From Tubiluchus corallicola (taxonomy: Eukaryota > Priapulida > Priapulimorpha > Priapulimorphida > Tubiluchidae): a stretch of DNA of 64,000 bases. Positions within the stretch are counted from its first letter, which is position 1. Every line of letters starts with the position of its first letter. The notes under the pieces were generated by a model. The model was not told the DNA's origin. It made no database searches and was given only the letters and a program-made list of their open reading frames with translations. The position numbers were made by a program, and so were the translations under genes. This document shows, piece by piece, positions 49,481 through 63,830 of this stretch. Where the stretch lies: NCBI GenBank assembly GCA_030141605.1, contig JAQGDQ010000351.1:62001-126000 (forward strand), read 5' to 3'.

Positions 49481-52400
49481 GGCTGGAAAAACCGATAGAA
49501 AAGATTAGTCATAACGAATTAATTACAGTTGATTCAGTCGCATCCGTACCCCGGGGAAAACGCGGTGGCAGATTTTGTACACACAAAAGACTTTGTTTGC
49601 ATCCGCCATTATGTCATAGTATTAATGCTAGCAGGGCGGATATACAGGAACCGGGGCTAAAACGGGACTTCCGGAACCAGTTTTTCTATTTTTATTCTGT
49701 TAAAAAACAGAAACAGATATTTATTAAACATTACAAAATTTAAAGAATAGAATCCGCAAGCCTTAGATCCTGACCTCTATGTTTAAATAAGAATATACAA
49801 TCAGTCAATAATTCTTTTAAAAATTGTTAGTAGTTGAGAAATTGAGAAAAATGTGTTAGTCACTAAAATGTGCACATAGTCTGATATGATTAAAAACAAA
49901 ATATGCAGGTTTGGGTGAGAACTGATGAATGTTGTTGTCACCGGATTAACTTCTCTACTATATACACGGACCTTATCAGTTACACAAAACGATTATGTTT
50001 GTACATGTGTAAGTTTAGAAGCCCCTGGAGTTTTTATCCACGGATAAGATATTCATTTAAAACGTTAAAAGGTAGTCTCCTTGATTCAAAATAAATAATC
50101 CATGTTGTAAGTTGCAAAATAAAAGCAAGACGAAACCTAACACGACTATTAATTTTGAAGTGGTGATTACTGTAAATTACTGGAAATGACGCAAACATTT
50201 CGTTTAAGTAAGTTAATAACACAATAATTCAAATTAGTATGATTGGTACTTAAGCACAGTTAGTTTATTTGATGAATGAAATTCTGGGGGTGGGTCTTTG
50301 CGTATTCTATAGAACTGCCTCTTAAATAAAGCCAGCTTTTTTTCTACAAACACAAAAATGGTCACTCTTTAAAGTGACCACTGGCTTCTTCCAGCAGACG
50401 AATATCAGAAGGACGTCTAAGTCTTATCCAAACTTCAGCAATTAAGCATTAATTAATTGAACGATTAAAAACAAAAAAAAAGACTAAAGTTAAACAGAAA
50501 AGTTGAACAATTCAATAATCAAATCCTGATTTCGGGATTAAATAAGGACATCTCTTTAAAAGCAAGCACCCCTGCCCCTAGCGTCCGCCTTCATACGTTT
50601 TCTTCTGTCCAAATTAGTTGGCCGATACAGCGCTCATTGTTTTCTGCTGAAACGTTTGGCTCGGTAAAATAAATTATCTGACATAATCCGACTCAATTTA
50701 CTTAATATGAATCACTCAGCACCGCCGCTAGTAGGAGGTGCGTGCTTCCGGAAAGCAGCCTTCGATTAAGCGCGTATTCTGACTAAGATTAGGCTGTTAA
50801 AGACGAACGATTAGCCACTCAATTTAAACGGACGACGTATTGAGCTTTAACACGGTTTTACACGAGTAATACCTTACACGTTAATAGTGGTTACACGACA
50901 CAATCTATTTACCTATGCTATAATACTAAAGCATAATATTTTGCATTTTACGTCCCCGTCGTTTAGTTGATGTTGACACTGATGTTGAACTGAAAAAAAC
51001 AGGCTTATTATTTTAGTACTTCAGAAGATAGTAATTTCAAAATATTTCAAATTTGGCCTGGAAGACTGGAAATAAATGAAAATGATTCAAGCAACAGATC
51101 ACTTAAAGTCAAAATCTATAATTATTTTTCATGATATTAAAGGAAAGAACAAGTCACTCGGTATGTTGGGTTTATTTTACTGTTATTACTTAAACTTTGA
51201 AAAATATATTTAAGAATTTAGCAAAGAACTGTCTATATAGCATAAATTTAAAATATACTATCGCTGAACAGAAATTTTCAGCGTGGTGGTTGCCGCCTTT
51301 CACTTGAAAATCATGACATAACTGGGAGACTTCGTGACTTTTCGTAAGCGCGTCGTGGCTTTCCGTAAGCGCGCGCTGCTTAAAATAGTTCAAATTTCTG
51401 TAGCTTATCTAATGTTCACGCAAAAATGTTTCAAAATTAGGCATCTAAGTTTTTTGTAAATACTCATTATACTTTCGCTTATAATTCTCAGTGCGCTACT
51501 TTTCTTCAAGACGAATAACGGCAATGGAAGAAAAATGGGCACTGAAATAGGCCATGACTTCAAAGTGATTGTACTAGTTACACGAGACGCTTATTGCAGT
51601 TTTATTACTAAATCCTTCTAATATTTTTCGCGAATTGAAATAAACCTAACCTTCTAGAAAGCTTGGCCTTTCCTTTAATAAGAAGCCTGTTAATCCGAAA
51701 TACCAGCTCACAATTTTCAAATACAAGTGCATTTTGTGATTTTGTAGGCATTCAATGACAAGTTAATTTATAATGCAGAATATTTCTCCAGTTACTCAGC
51801 AAAATATAACAAGTCTGCAAAACCTCTGGTCTTTACAACGAGAGCTTGGCCTTTTTCTCTGGTGAAAACTATCAAAATCTTTGTATTTAGACTTACGATA
51901 ACAACTATTATTAGCAAAGTGATCAGTTATTTTTTATTACATAGCAATTTTTGTACTCTATCCAATTTCAAACGCTTTGTTTAAAAAATATGAATACGTG
52001 TATGTTCTTGTGTGGAAACGTTGATATATTTCCTCGATCCAACAGTGTCCAAAACTTCAAACTCCATTTCACAATCTTCCACAGATTTTAACTCGTAGCA
52101 AATTACATCGCCATAATGCTCAGCTGCAACGCGACGGATTTTTTTTTCAGAAAGAGAAATTGGAAAAGCGGCGGCTAAAACATCGGGAGAAGAAAATTGC
52201 CAAGATGAGAAATTGACTTGCGCCCGCGTTACTTCAACGTAATGAATACCGAATTGAAAAGAGCAACCAAGCAGCGGAGAAACAATTCAGATGCGAATTA
52301 GAGCTGCTGCACATATTGTCAACGTTGATAGAGTGCAGTTGTTAGCTGGTGATTCTTGGCTGGTTAAAAACACTGGCACAACCGCAGAATTTATCTATTA

Positions 52401-53739
52401 CTTTGAGGAAAGTCTAAGTTTCGACTTTATCTCTTGTTATATTAACTGGTGCAAGCTAACACACCACAAATAATAATGAGCAAAATTCTTAAGTAACGGG
52501 ACAGGCTATGCTCGTATTTTGACAAGTAATACATCACAGACTGTTTCCAATGCAAACATTGAAGTACTTCAACAAATTTAAAAACAGACACAATATAATA
52601 TCTTCTGATCCTGAACCACTTACTTTTTTTATATTTTGCGAAATTAACATGACCTTGAAACTCGTCTCTGGGGTCAAGCGTCTACGTCTAATTTCCTAAT
52701 GGCTTATATAGCTTTCAACATATCTATCTTGATCACTTGTCTCATGCGCCAATTATAAGATGGTAAGACTGTCAGAAATTTATTCAGCAACATTGCGAAG
52801 AAATGGCCATCTTTGGGAAATGGTTGGGATTACCTATATTAGTTGCATACACGTGCGAATACAACACCTACAATAAAACTTGTTGCGATTAATAGGTACT
52901 CTATATCTAAAAATCATTAAAATTATTGTTTTAGTTAAATGGATCAAACTATAATTTACCAGTCGCTGGTCAGCTTTTGTTGATTTTTTGCTTTTGAGGC
53001 CAAATATTGATTGGTCACTTACATCAAGTATATACGACTGGAATGACGGGATATCAACGATTAATGATGCCACGTTTTTACTGACTGCCCATAAAACCAT
53101 GTGACTGATCATATTAATCGATTGTTACATGAAGATCGGGTTTTCGCATAAATGGTACAAGCTGCTAACACAGGTAGTCAACTAATCACTAGATTACGTT
53201 AGGGGGTTATTTCGCAGTCTTGTATGATTGAACCACGACCGATGATTGATTACAACTTATCGGAAATGATTATCAGTATCTACATAAGAATTTGAAATGG
53301 AATCGTGGGCAAGCACAAGAAATTATAACTTCCAGGAGCAAAATGTGAATTAACAAAATTACCACTAAAAGAACCAAAAATACCTAGTTACTCATGTGGT
53401 CAACTACGTTTTTCTCGTCTGTTTTCTAGAATATTGTAACTTCAATCAGCTTTCAAACGGCATTTCTTGAGATCAATAAATAAATCTGTTTTTTTTTTCG
53501 GTTGATTTGTTGTATCACAGGAAGTCACACTTAACTAGATCTTCGAATCGAACTAATATCAATGCGCGCTTAGTTACCCGCGGTGCATTAGCGACAACCT
53601 TCTCACACCCTTGAGAAAAATCCCTCTAAATACTCGGGAAAACTACATTTGCTCGGGAACGACAATCACTGGAATGACTACCCCTGTTCATTATCTACAA
53701 TGTTTAGTGGACAAACTGAACCACTAGAAAGTTAAATTG

Positions 53740-54238
53740 TACAGGCTGCTCCTAAAAAAGGATGTACAGTAGAAATGCGATAAACTCAACCAGAATTTCT
53801 GCATTATGACATCATAATTATTTATTATTATTATTATTATTTATTTGCTTACACCATTTATTTTTACTCATGAGGTATGTTCAACGTAGAAAATAACAAC
53901 AACAGATAAGAAAAGATGAAAAAACACGAATCAAATTACGATATAAATTAGTTCAAGCTGTATATGCATGTAGTAAAAAAAGTTTGTTAATTTGTTAAAG
54001 AAAAGTAAAAAATCATTACAGCTATTCAAGTTATAAGTTTAAGTGTACAGGTCTGTATGGTCTCGAGAAATAGTCATAATTATGGTTCCAACAAATAACC
54101 AAATATATTTTCCAATTAATTATTCCAGTTTTCTTATTATATAATTTGGTGTGAACACAATTAGTGGACTTTGTATGGTGCAAGTCTGATAGTCTTATAG
54201 CATTTGTTAATACAATGCTTCTTTTGGAACACCCTGTA
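53740..54238. mobile_element. 499-bp MITE with Tc1/mariner-like ends and TA flanks
   Basis: The left end ta|caggctgctcctaaaaaag and the reverse complement of the right end ta|cagggtgttccaaaagaag are inverted repeats of about 20 bp. Both ends are bordered by TA, the target site of Tc1/mariner elements. The interior is AT-rich and has no ORF, but has a TTA/TTAT microsatellite at about 53818-53850. It is a non-autonomous element, probably mobilised by a Tc1/mariner-type transposase (inference from ends). Confidence 0.65.
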
Positions 54239-57200
54239 TTTGGCTTCTATAGCAGTAATTAACATCCTTACGAAATCGAAATCTTTGTAAAAAATAAATG
54301 CATAGAATTAACATACTTTGTGAGTGATCTCAAAGCATCTCATGATAAGCTATAATGATAGGAATATCGGTATTAATTTTGACGTCGCAAATAGCTTGTT
54401 TAATTGTTTACAATATGCGTTTGATTGTACGCATGGACGCATTATTTACAATACTGGTCAAATGCTTAAACGGAAAAGCTATAATTTACTCTTTGCAATT
54501 TGTAGACAAATTTGCATTCAATTCCAAATTAACTTAATTTGTAATGACGCGTGTAGTGGTCAATAAACACACTACAAGGACGTAAGAAAATTTATTGTGT
54601 CAATTATTCACAAAAAGAAACAAAAATCTGTAACAAAACGTCTTTCGCTTAGCTTATACACTCTTGTCACCAACCACCCTTTGCTTTCTATAACAATAAC
54701 TGAATTTTATTTAATTCACTATCTTTCTGCTTTTAATAAACAGCTTAAACACTAATCACTTCTATCCATAAAAGTTATGTAAGTTGTAAAAAAGCGTTTA
54801 AAACAACCTCGTTAAGTCTTCACCTACTACTTCAAAACAGCAAGGGTAGGCCTTTGTTACACTATTTTTATAGTTCGCACATACGAGACTATAACGCTCC
54901 AGTGCACAAGAAATGAGCCTACAAAACCGACCGCCACCTATGAATAAATGGCGTAAATAAAATCATAAACATTTAATGCTTCGCCACTTATAAAAATTGT
55001 ACAATAATTGCCCCTTCCAAGTGCGCCAGGCGAAGTCAATAAATTTGTTATGATCGCTCAAGAGCGATTTAAATAATCAACCACACACTGGTGACAGACA
55101 TCAAGAGCCTCGATGATCAGTCCCTAGGCATAATAGCATCTATACGAGTAATGTTAGGATCAATAGTTGCCTCTCTTTACCGTCTAATCGCGTGCGCTAC
55201 TCACACACTTGTGCAAGTCAATCTCATAACATTTAAACTGTCACACGATACGCAAGCGCCCCTGGTAGTGGAAGTGTAACAAAACAGCATGACTGTGAGT
55301 TTAGTGAAAGTAGATTAGTTTAACAAGTCTGCATTATTATTAGCCTTTAGTCGGTACAATTCAATGTAGATTAACAAATGTGACTGAAGAAATATTTGTA
55401 AAACAAAAATGACTAAAGGAAGAGATAGCAAAGTAAAAGAATTCATTAATGGAACTGCAGCAAAGTATTAACACCGGGCCTCGTGACACAAACTCGCAAT
55501 GCCGAATTTTAGCATCACTTGAATAACAGGTCCTGAGCTGCCAAACACTAGCCTGCAGCTAGGTATTTCGCAACTACCACGTCCCTGCTTCTCTATGCGT
55601 CCTGCAATTTACGTTACTGCTAAGAAGGTGACATTAAAATTGTGTTATAATAATAGTCATGCTAAACTGTTATAATACAGTTATACATGTACATAGAACT
55701 TTGGTTTTTCACTGGCGTTTTACGTATTGACATCCATGGATGCAAAGCTCTAAAAAACTGGCATCATTTGGATGCGCTCCAAAAATGGCATCGCCGCATC
55801 GCTATTGATGCAGTCTTAAAAAGGGAATTGTAACCAGTCGCAATAGTCCCAACTACATGTTAAATTAGTATTGCTAACAAAGTTCTTTTTTATTACTGAC
55901 TCAATTTTTTTAAATTTTATTATTAGTACATTAGTGTCTTATTCTTATAAAGTGCCATTGCCTTCTCAAACACAGATTTTACAAGTCATTTTTCCACTCT
56001 TCATATTTTAACCATTCAAATTTTTTTAGCCATTCGTAACAAAATTGTAGGCTTGCAGCCATCTTAAAGGCAGGTAACTAAGCTTTTCGCAATAAGTATT
56101 TATGTAGGTCTGTACCTGAAGTTTTATAATGAACGGTGCACTACATATCACGCGTATACATTTTTCAAATTGCGCAAACTGGGAGTTAGAAAGTAATTCA
56201 TTTCTCTGGTGCGCCACAGTAAAAATGTTGCCAACAGATTCAAACAAACTGAGGAAGTATGGCAGCACACTTCAGCGTCAAATCGGTAAAGTTTAGAGCA
56301 TTATGGATTAACTTTTATCGAACACGTTTAGTTTGTTTAGTTAATTTAAGTTTTATGGTTATTTTGTAATTTTTCTAATGCAAATGCAAAAATATTTGGT
56401 GTAAATACTACACATGTAAATTTATGTGACTTTAACAACGAGTGGGTATCGAACTTTGGCGTTGGTGCAAGGAAATTAGACGTAAAAACGCCCAATGACG
56501 CCCATAGTTATACATGTACAACGTACCCAGTTTGTATACAGATTGGAAAACAGTAAAAGCAGTAGTAGGCCTAAGCAAAACTGCAAGAAATGAGTCTGTT
56601 TCATTACTGGTCACCGCTACTTCCTTTGTCCGTTTGTTTGTTTCAGAATTCCATTGTATCCTTATTTGCTCATTTGTACTGTCTCTTATTTGTCTGCTCA
56701 TTTATTTGTTCGTCTGTCCATCCATCTATCACTTTAGTAAATCCACCGTTATCAATGCTAATAACCTTAGCATTATCGTTTTTATCTAACCAGGAAAAAC
56801 CCTCTTCATCGTTCGCCTGATTAACTCGAGCCGTAACTCTCTGACCATAATGAACAATACAATATAATAAATTTCGTGTTTTGTAGCTCTAGGCCTTACA
56901 ATAACGTTTATCATATAATCTAGTTAAGCATTTAGAAAGCAGCTAGAACAACACCGACCGGGCGTTAACAGTCTTTTCAATGACAATTTCAAGGGTTACT
57001 TACTAGTAATAAGAAAAATACCGTTTCTTCTGACGTGAAGCATACACCCCGCTTAATATGCGTAACGTATAATTAGTGAAATCATTGCACAAATCTATCT
57101 AGCATGATGAACACCATTATTTGGCTTAGAGCAATAGTATTATCTGTACTCTAAAATTTTTGCCCACTGGAGTGAAATTTTAATATGCTCTTACCGTATG

Positions 57201-60200
57201 TCATTTGTGCAAATACGTTTTACCTACTTGCTCTTTTTAATTTTTGTAAATAGCAAGTTTATGTTTTATAATTAGTTTTATTATAACTGTATTTTATAGC
57301 TTGAGACATATGACATCTGCGAGTCACATAAAGAGTAAATAAATAAATAAAATCTTGCGTAACAACTCTTGTGCAAAGTTTTACACATAAACATTCTAGG
57401 TACAAATATTGACGTTTAAAAAAGTGAAACCCCTCTCACGTATTATTTATTCACATTATTTGCAGTAGTGTGACTGTTGTGTAAACAGGAAGAAAGAGAC
57501 AACAAGGAGAAAAAAGACAAATTTTTCCAGCAGTCAGATCACTAACACAAAATGACACACTACACAAGTAATCTACTGCGATGACAACAGAACAAGACAC
57601 TCACAAGCAGAAAGTATTTCAAACCAGGGTGGCAGCACCAGTCTAAATAACCACAAGTAAAGAACTCCAAATGCTAAATGCACAAACGTAAAGTGACTAC
57701 AAAACGCAATACTAGTTTTAATGCAGCTTAAATGTTCAACTTTGCCTTAAAAGTGGCACGTTCCTGCATCCAAACAGTCAGACCCTGTAACGGTTTCAGG
57801 ATCGTTTACCTAGAGCCGCCCCTGAGTAATATCCTAAAAGGCAAGCGCTGCAAACCTCTTCATTTATCATTGACTTCCATTACTGGAAAAATATCAGTTA
57901 TTTAATGTGCTGGAACTGTAAGGCGGTTTAGTCGCTGAATAACAGTGATGAAAGCCATTGAGAAAATCTCTAACCTTTCAAAAGGAAAAGCGGGGTCGAT
58001 TATGATCCCCGAGATGCTTAGCTACACTCGAGACCCTTCCGATCCCTTTATCAAGCTTATCAGTGTGTAATGTGACATGAGTGCGTGCAGTGCATTATGG
58101 GACATGTAAAATCAGTGAAGCATTGTCACAGCAGTTCATAAGAAACGCGAGCGTCCCGACTGGAAAAAATCGCTCCGAAAACGACTCTTTAACAAAGAAT
58201 TTAACAGATCTTACTACAGGTCAGTTATACAGCGAATTAAGAATTTAACACTATCATTAAATGCATGATCAAAGTAGGTGATGAGCGATCCGCTCTGCGA
58301 AGCCCAACCCATAATTGGCACGACAGCGCGCGTATATCGATTCAAAAAAGAGGTTTTCCACTTCCCCTGCCTAATTGGACCGCTCTTATACATGTACAAG
58401 AAAATTTGCTATTAATTAATGAGTGTGTAGAGGCTGAAGTGTAGAGGATAACAATGAGTTATCCCAACACCCATAATCACTAATGTATTATATAGCGCCT
58501 ACGGTGCTCATTGTATGGGACGCAGTTTTTCAGTGCCATATGGTAGGCAAATCAAGCTACGCCAACAATTACATTGGTCAGTTGTTCTGTAGTTTCAAGC
58601 ATCAGCTTCGAGAACCCAAAACGTCTTTTACTGAGAATCTGGTAATTTTAACAAGTCCTGACGAACATCGTGTAAAACCAGTAAGCATTTGTGCACGCTT
58701 GACAACGCCTCGCAGCCCAAGCTATTGTAATAATAACTTTTTTAACAGCTAGCTAGAACCTTACCTAGTTCATTTTTTCTTGTTCCCAAGAAAAATCCTG
58801 CTAATAAATCACTCTACGCACAGACTAATGCATAATTAAGTAAAGTACACGTAAAACAACTGAAGTTACTGAAATGAAGCAGCGGACGACTTTGCTTTAC
58901 ACACATGTTACGTGACGGTTATAGTTAAGATGCGTTGCTATGGTACACTTAACCTTTGACCTACAGCAACTGCGCGTGCGTACACGAAACTGTGAAAACG
59001 CTTGTTGGCATTGCGGCAAATTGTTAACCAATCAAAGGCCAGTTCCTGCAAGATAATTTACCGAAAACACAAGCCTGGAAAAGCCACCATTGTCAGATCC
59101 TATAGTGAACTACAGCAAAAAAAGATTTGCCTGTAACCCCATTTTTTGGTTTACCAGTTAAATTAAGCAATGAATAAATTGTACATTTATTTCTACGATT
59201 AAGTAGTAAGCTGCGTTCACACCTAAGAAAAGACAAAGAACAAAGTTTGCGGTCCAACCAATAGATTCATACCGATCCTGACTTTTCTCGACGTCAGTTG
59301 GTTTACATTAGACCCGGATTCAAAAACTCGCGCCAGATATCCGTCATATCCGGAAACTGACAATCTAATCGCCATTACCTTTGCTGCTCAATGTGACATA
59401 TCTGGAGCCTTTATGTACAAACAATCAATTTAGTTCATCGATTGGTACGTAACAGGTATGCTAGTCCAGTAGACAAACCCAAGACGTAAGCCGAAAAAGT
59501 AGTATTGACAAGGTTTTTTGCTTAATTTGTTTGTTCACAAATTTACTTTTACCTGAATGTAATTCATAAGGTATTGATACATTCTTTTCTAAGGTACGAG
59601 AGATGTTCGTTTCAGAAAATACACAAACTTTCTGTAAAGGAATCGCAAAGTTGGTTGATCGATTGTTTCAATACGATACATTTACGAACTTTTGATATGA
59701 CACATTTATAGTTTTGTGAGCATCTTTAACTATGTCATGACCTTCGTCGATAAGTTTTTCGCTATTCAAAAGTAATGTTTTGATAACCTGATAACCAAAA
59801 CTTTGTCCATACTATATTTGACGATTGCCTGCCAGTTCAACTGGACCATGTGGACATATTTTACTTAGCTATCTCAATAAAACTGAATTCTGTACAGGTG
59901 TGAGCATAACTTTACTACTTTTATTGACAAAATCGGCATATTTCGGACAAAGCTTTAAACTCTAACAAAACCACGTGACAAAATTAAGTGCAACATCTTA
60001 TTAACTGAGCATAATTATAATTTACACTGTTTTAGCTTTAATCATTATGTAGCAGCTTGATGCTGTTTAAACGTTGCTAGCAAGAGCGTTTTCTATCGGA
60101 TCTTCTTTTAACAACGTGTTTAGCGAACAAACATCAGAGAATCTAAGCGTGTGTTTGGAAAGCAAGCAACTTCAGTCGTTTAATGTTGAAAACGCTAATT

Positions 60201-60393
60201 GCGTGTTAAACTAGCATCTTGCTATGACTTTGTAAACTTTTCAAACACAAGTCAATAAACAATAATGCATTAACTAAGAAAATGGGTTAACAACTGCACA
60301 TTACTCGGTAATCTCATTCAATTAACTTAGGTGGAAAATAACAAATCACCATTACGCTAATTTGACATGTGACAACAATTATTACTCCTTTAC

Positions 60394-60407
60394 GGGGGGG
60401 GGGGGGG
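60394..60407. repeat. G14 homopolymer
   Basis: Fourteen consecutive G. Simple repeat, also a likely sequencing or assembly weak point. Confidence 0.85.
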
Positions 60408-61371
60408 CTGTTATTGTTTTTTCATAAGTGACAAGGGTCTTGCGATGAATGCAGTTAAAAGATATAAACTGAAACTGGTAGGACGAGAATAACCAAAAAA
60501 CCAAAAATGAATATAAACGAATATTCGTTTATTAGGTTCCCTCTGAAATTACTGTACAATGAGGTAACTTGTAATTAAAGTACAGTATTAATTAAAATTG
60601 TTATGGTAAATGTATGCTAAATCAATTGTTAGTTTATAAATGTCTCAGCGTCTATAAATAAATTGTCTGGACTATGCGTTGTCATCAATTCTAAAGCTAA
60701 TTCTATACTCCCAAGTTATTTCAAAAGTAACTCTAGGTGGTCAAAGGGATCCACTATGTACCAGACAAACTAAGGAGATCAGTTTCAGTTTAATGATTTC
60801 ATCCTAGTAAATTCAGAATTATTTTAGGAAAATTTAACTACTGATACAGAAAGTGCTGTCATTGCTTTTTTCTTTCTCTACCAAAGTCCTTATTAACAAA
60901 TAGCCAATATTGTGAGACAACACTAGTACCATTAAAAATCTGAGAACAACATCAACTAGGATAATTTTATTTATTAAAAGCTTTAAAGTCGTCGAAAAGA
61001 CGGGCTGTGGAATCTCATTTAATTAGAGATCCAATTTGATTGATAAAGTTTATACAGCTGATGGGGATGTAAAACAGCATTATCAAAATCTTGGAATCCA
61101 GAATACTATGTGATAATAAGGCACAGATTACGTTGTTTACAGCACGCGCACAGTCTAATCACAAAGACCACTATAATACACTAGTAGAACATATTTATAT
61201 GGAGGTTAGACTAATTACGCTCCTGGGGCTCCCGGCGACACACAACGCCGCCGATATGATCGATTAAAAGACAACTTTCAGCTTCTGACTAAAGCACCTG
61301 CTGCTATGTAAAATACACAGCGAAAAATAACTGACGAAAGTAAAAAAGAGCTTTCTATGCCTACATTCGTT

Positions 61372-61645
61372 TCGTCGCTCGTTCATTCACACATTAATTC
61401 ATTCATCCAACGTATTTACTCACTTCACTTGCTCATTCATTCCTGAATCATTCACTCCATTCATTCATTCGTTCACTCATTCTTATCGACCTTAGTTAAA
61501 ATGTAATGCAAACAGTGGCCAATCTTCACGCATTCCACAGACATACTAATCGTTTTTCCTTCCTTTTAGTTGTCCACCCTTCCTTTCATTGCACATTCTC
61601 ATCCAACTGTTGATTCATTCATTCAATCAGTCCATCAGTCAGTCA
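61372..61645. repeat. Degenerate TTCA / CAGT tetranucleotide region
   Basis: Scattered attcattcattc units (61380-61480 and 61610-61630) and a cagtcagtcagtcagtcag block (about 61633-61652) in pyrimidine-rich sequence. A decayed tetranucleotide microsatellite directly before the second copy of the dispersed repeat. Confidence 0.65.
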
Positions 61646-61768
61646 GTCAGTCAACTCTACAGTTAAAAGACAAGAAAATCCTTTCATTACATAAAACTAA
61701 AAAAATCATCTCGAAACTTTGTATCACCTACAATCCTGCATGTTAGCTATCTGCATACAAAGATTGTA

Positions 61769-62194
61769 TTAGCAGTAACGCTGTATAAAGCTTAAAATTT
61801 AAACTCCCGCGACAATCATTAGGCGCAACCAATCTAAGCCAGTCAGTCTTTCAGCAAGATAAATTTAAGCAAGCTTAAATAACATTATGTATAAAGTTTT
61901 AAAAAATGATCAGAGCATTCGTAGCACACACTTCACTGAATCACTCACTAAGCAAAAGTACTGTAAATGATTTTATCTTATCAGTAAGATTAATAATATG
62001 TTTTAGTGAGCCAGTGACGTTTTTCTGATGCACACCGGGATAGTGAAACAGTGATACTTTACCAGTTGGCGAGAAAATTTTAAGTCATTGAGAATTTTCT
62101 TTTCCGCTTACACAAGTCTCTCGAACAGGCAAGCATAATGCTAACTGATATAACTTTGTATGGAAATTTACTTAAAATTGTTTTTTCTTCCTCC
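61769..62194. repeat. Dispersed repeat, copy B
   Basis: Partner of 32377-32780 in the same orientation, about 29 kb away. It keeps tagcagtaacg at the start and aacaggcaagcataat near the end, with small insertions relative to copy A. No coding potential is seen. Confidence 0.8.
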
Positions 62195-63341
62195 TTAAAT
62201 ATGCAACTAGCCGAAAATCTTACTCTTACACAGACGCTCTACATGCGCCATAACGTATCACTACGTCTAATTTTAAAACACATTGGAACATTTAACCCCA
62301 ATGTGCTATTTACTTTTAACGCCTACTGATTTTTGTCTGGGTCTTAAATTTTGCGATTTTTTTACTCATAAAATATTTATAGGTTGTATCGGTGCCGGAA
62401 ACGCACAACACAAGTTGAAGCAGAAATACACGGAATTTAGCGTCACTGTAGACCACACACGCGCTCTAAGATTTTAACAATTTCACTAAATAACAATAAA
62501 CAAACAGAAACGCATAATGCAGCGAGAATTACATCCAAACACAAATTACTTTTAAAGCCTAAAATATATATAGAGAGAGCGTACCGCTGTGCGCCATCTA
62601 TAGCAAAAAATACAAAACAGTTTGTTACTCCATATAAAGGCTAATAGTATATTGTATGCCAAATGTTACGTAAATGTACATAAATTTAATGGAATCGTTG
62701 ATAAAAAAACAAATCATACAAATTTTGAAAGTGCACCGTTTTTTTGCAAAATCTCATTGAAAATTTTCTACTAACAAACAACTATAAACATTTAAAAATC
62801 AAGAAAAAGGCGACACTTTTCGGGGCAAGATGGATTCCCATGACTGCTGAACCACTCAGGAGCTCAGGCCTTAAAGCCCACACCAGACATCACCATCCCA
62901 TCAGGCAGCTCAGTACCTCTTATAGCACCGAACAAAAGTCAGCAGCACATTATTATTTACATACCAGCACCTGCTCCATTACTGTGTCTTTACCCATGTA
63001 ATTTCTGTCGTGTAAATAATTATACGGTGTTTGTCATTGTATTTGATGTACTTTCAGTGTATTTTTGTAACAGTGATGTAACACAATAACACGGAAATGT
63101 GATTTTTAATAAATGAAGAATTTAGCAATTAACAAAAAATTCGACAATGCAACGCGGGATACTGCAATATTCCTCGAAGAAATAATGAGTTTATTAAATT
63201 AATGGTTTCAGCGCTATGTCTACCAACCAGACCACAGACGGATTCTTAATCTTTATCTCTGGTAGTTTAACATTTTTTAAATGAAGTCGTGCCCGTACTG
63301 CGCGTGTGATGGTGTCACACTGTTGACATGTTTGTGTATGT

Positions 63342-63414
63342 GGACACAGTAGCTCAAATTGATAGAGCATGTTCCCTGAAAGAGTTAAGCACTAGCTGGG
63401 AGTGAATACCAAAG
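63342..63414 (+). repeat. tRNA-like SINE head / tRNA pseudogene
   Basis: The segment agtagctcaaattgatagagca is a good A box with a paired D stem (GCTC/GAGC). About 30 nt further on, gggagtgaatacc resembles a degraded B box. The anticodon and T stems pair poorly, so a tRNA-derived retroelement head is more likely than a working tRNA. Confidence 0.45.
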
Positions 63415-63756
63415 TTTTTCAGTACCTCCTTCAGCTAATTAGCCATAATTTAAATTATTTAATTAGCTAACTGAATGTGTAAGGGTGTCACACTTAATGA
63501 TACATTAATCTTTAAATCAAATTTTCAGTACCTACCTCCACTACGTAGTAATGTACGTAAGTGTTCTCATGTCTGACAAAGCTTGTGCAAATTGCAGGAG
63601 AAACAGGCAGCTATGCAGATTCATTCATACAACCTGAAAAAAACAAGTTGAACTCAGTTACACGTTTATTAACCTGCAAAAAAACACGAAAAATACTAGA
63701 AGCAAGAGCAGTAACAATCTTTCGCAGCTTATCAGGCTTCCAGCATCCTTCAACAA

Positions 63757-63830
<74 letters not shown>
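63757..63830. repeat. (ATT)n microsatellite, about 25 units
   Basis: Nearly perfect ATT/TTA triplets over about 74 bp. An ORF ending in poly-Tyr through it is an artefact. Confidence 0.97.

Noticed and set aside
56420-56480. B-box-like gttcgatacc on the minus strand
   Set aside because: No A box at suitable distance and no tRNA fold.
62744-63001. 85-codon plus-strand ORF
   Set aside because: No domain, low-complexity start, no coding-like neighbours.
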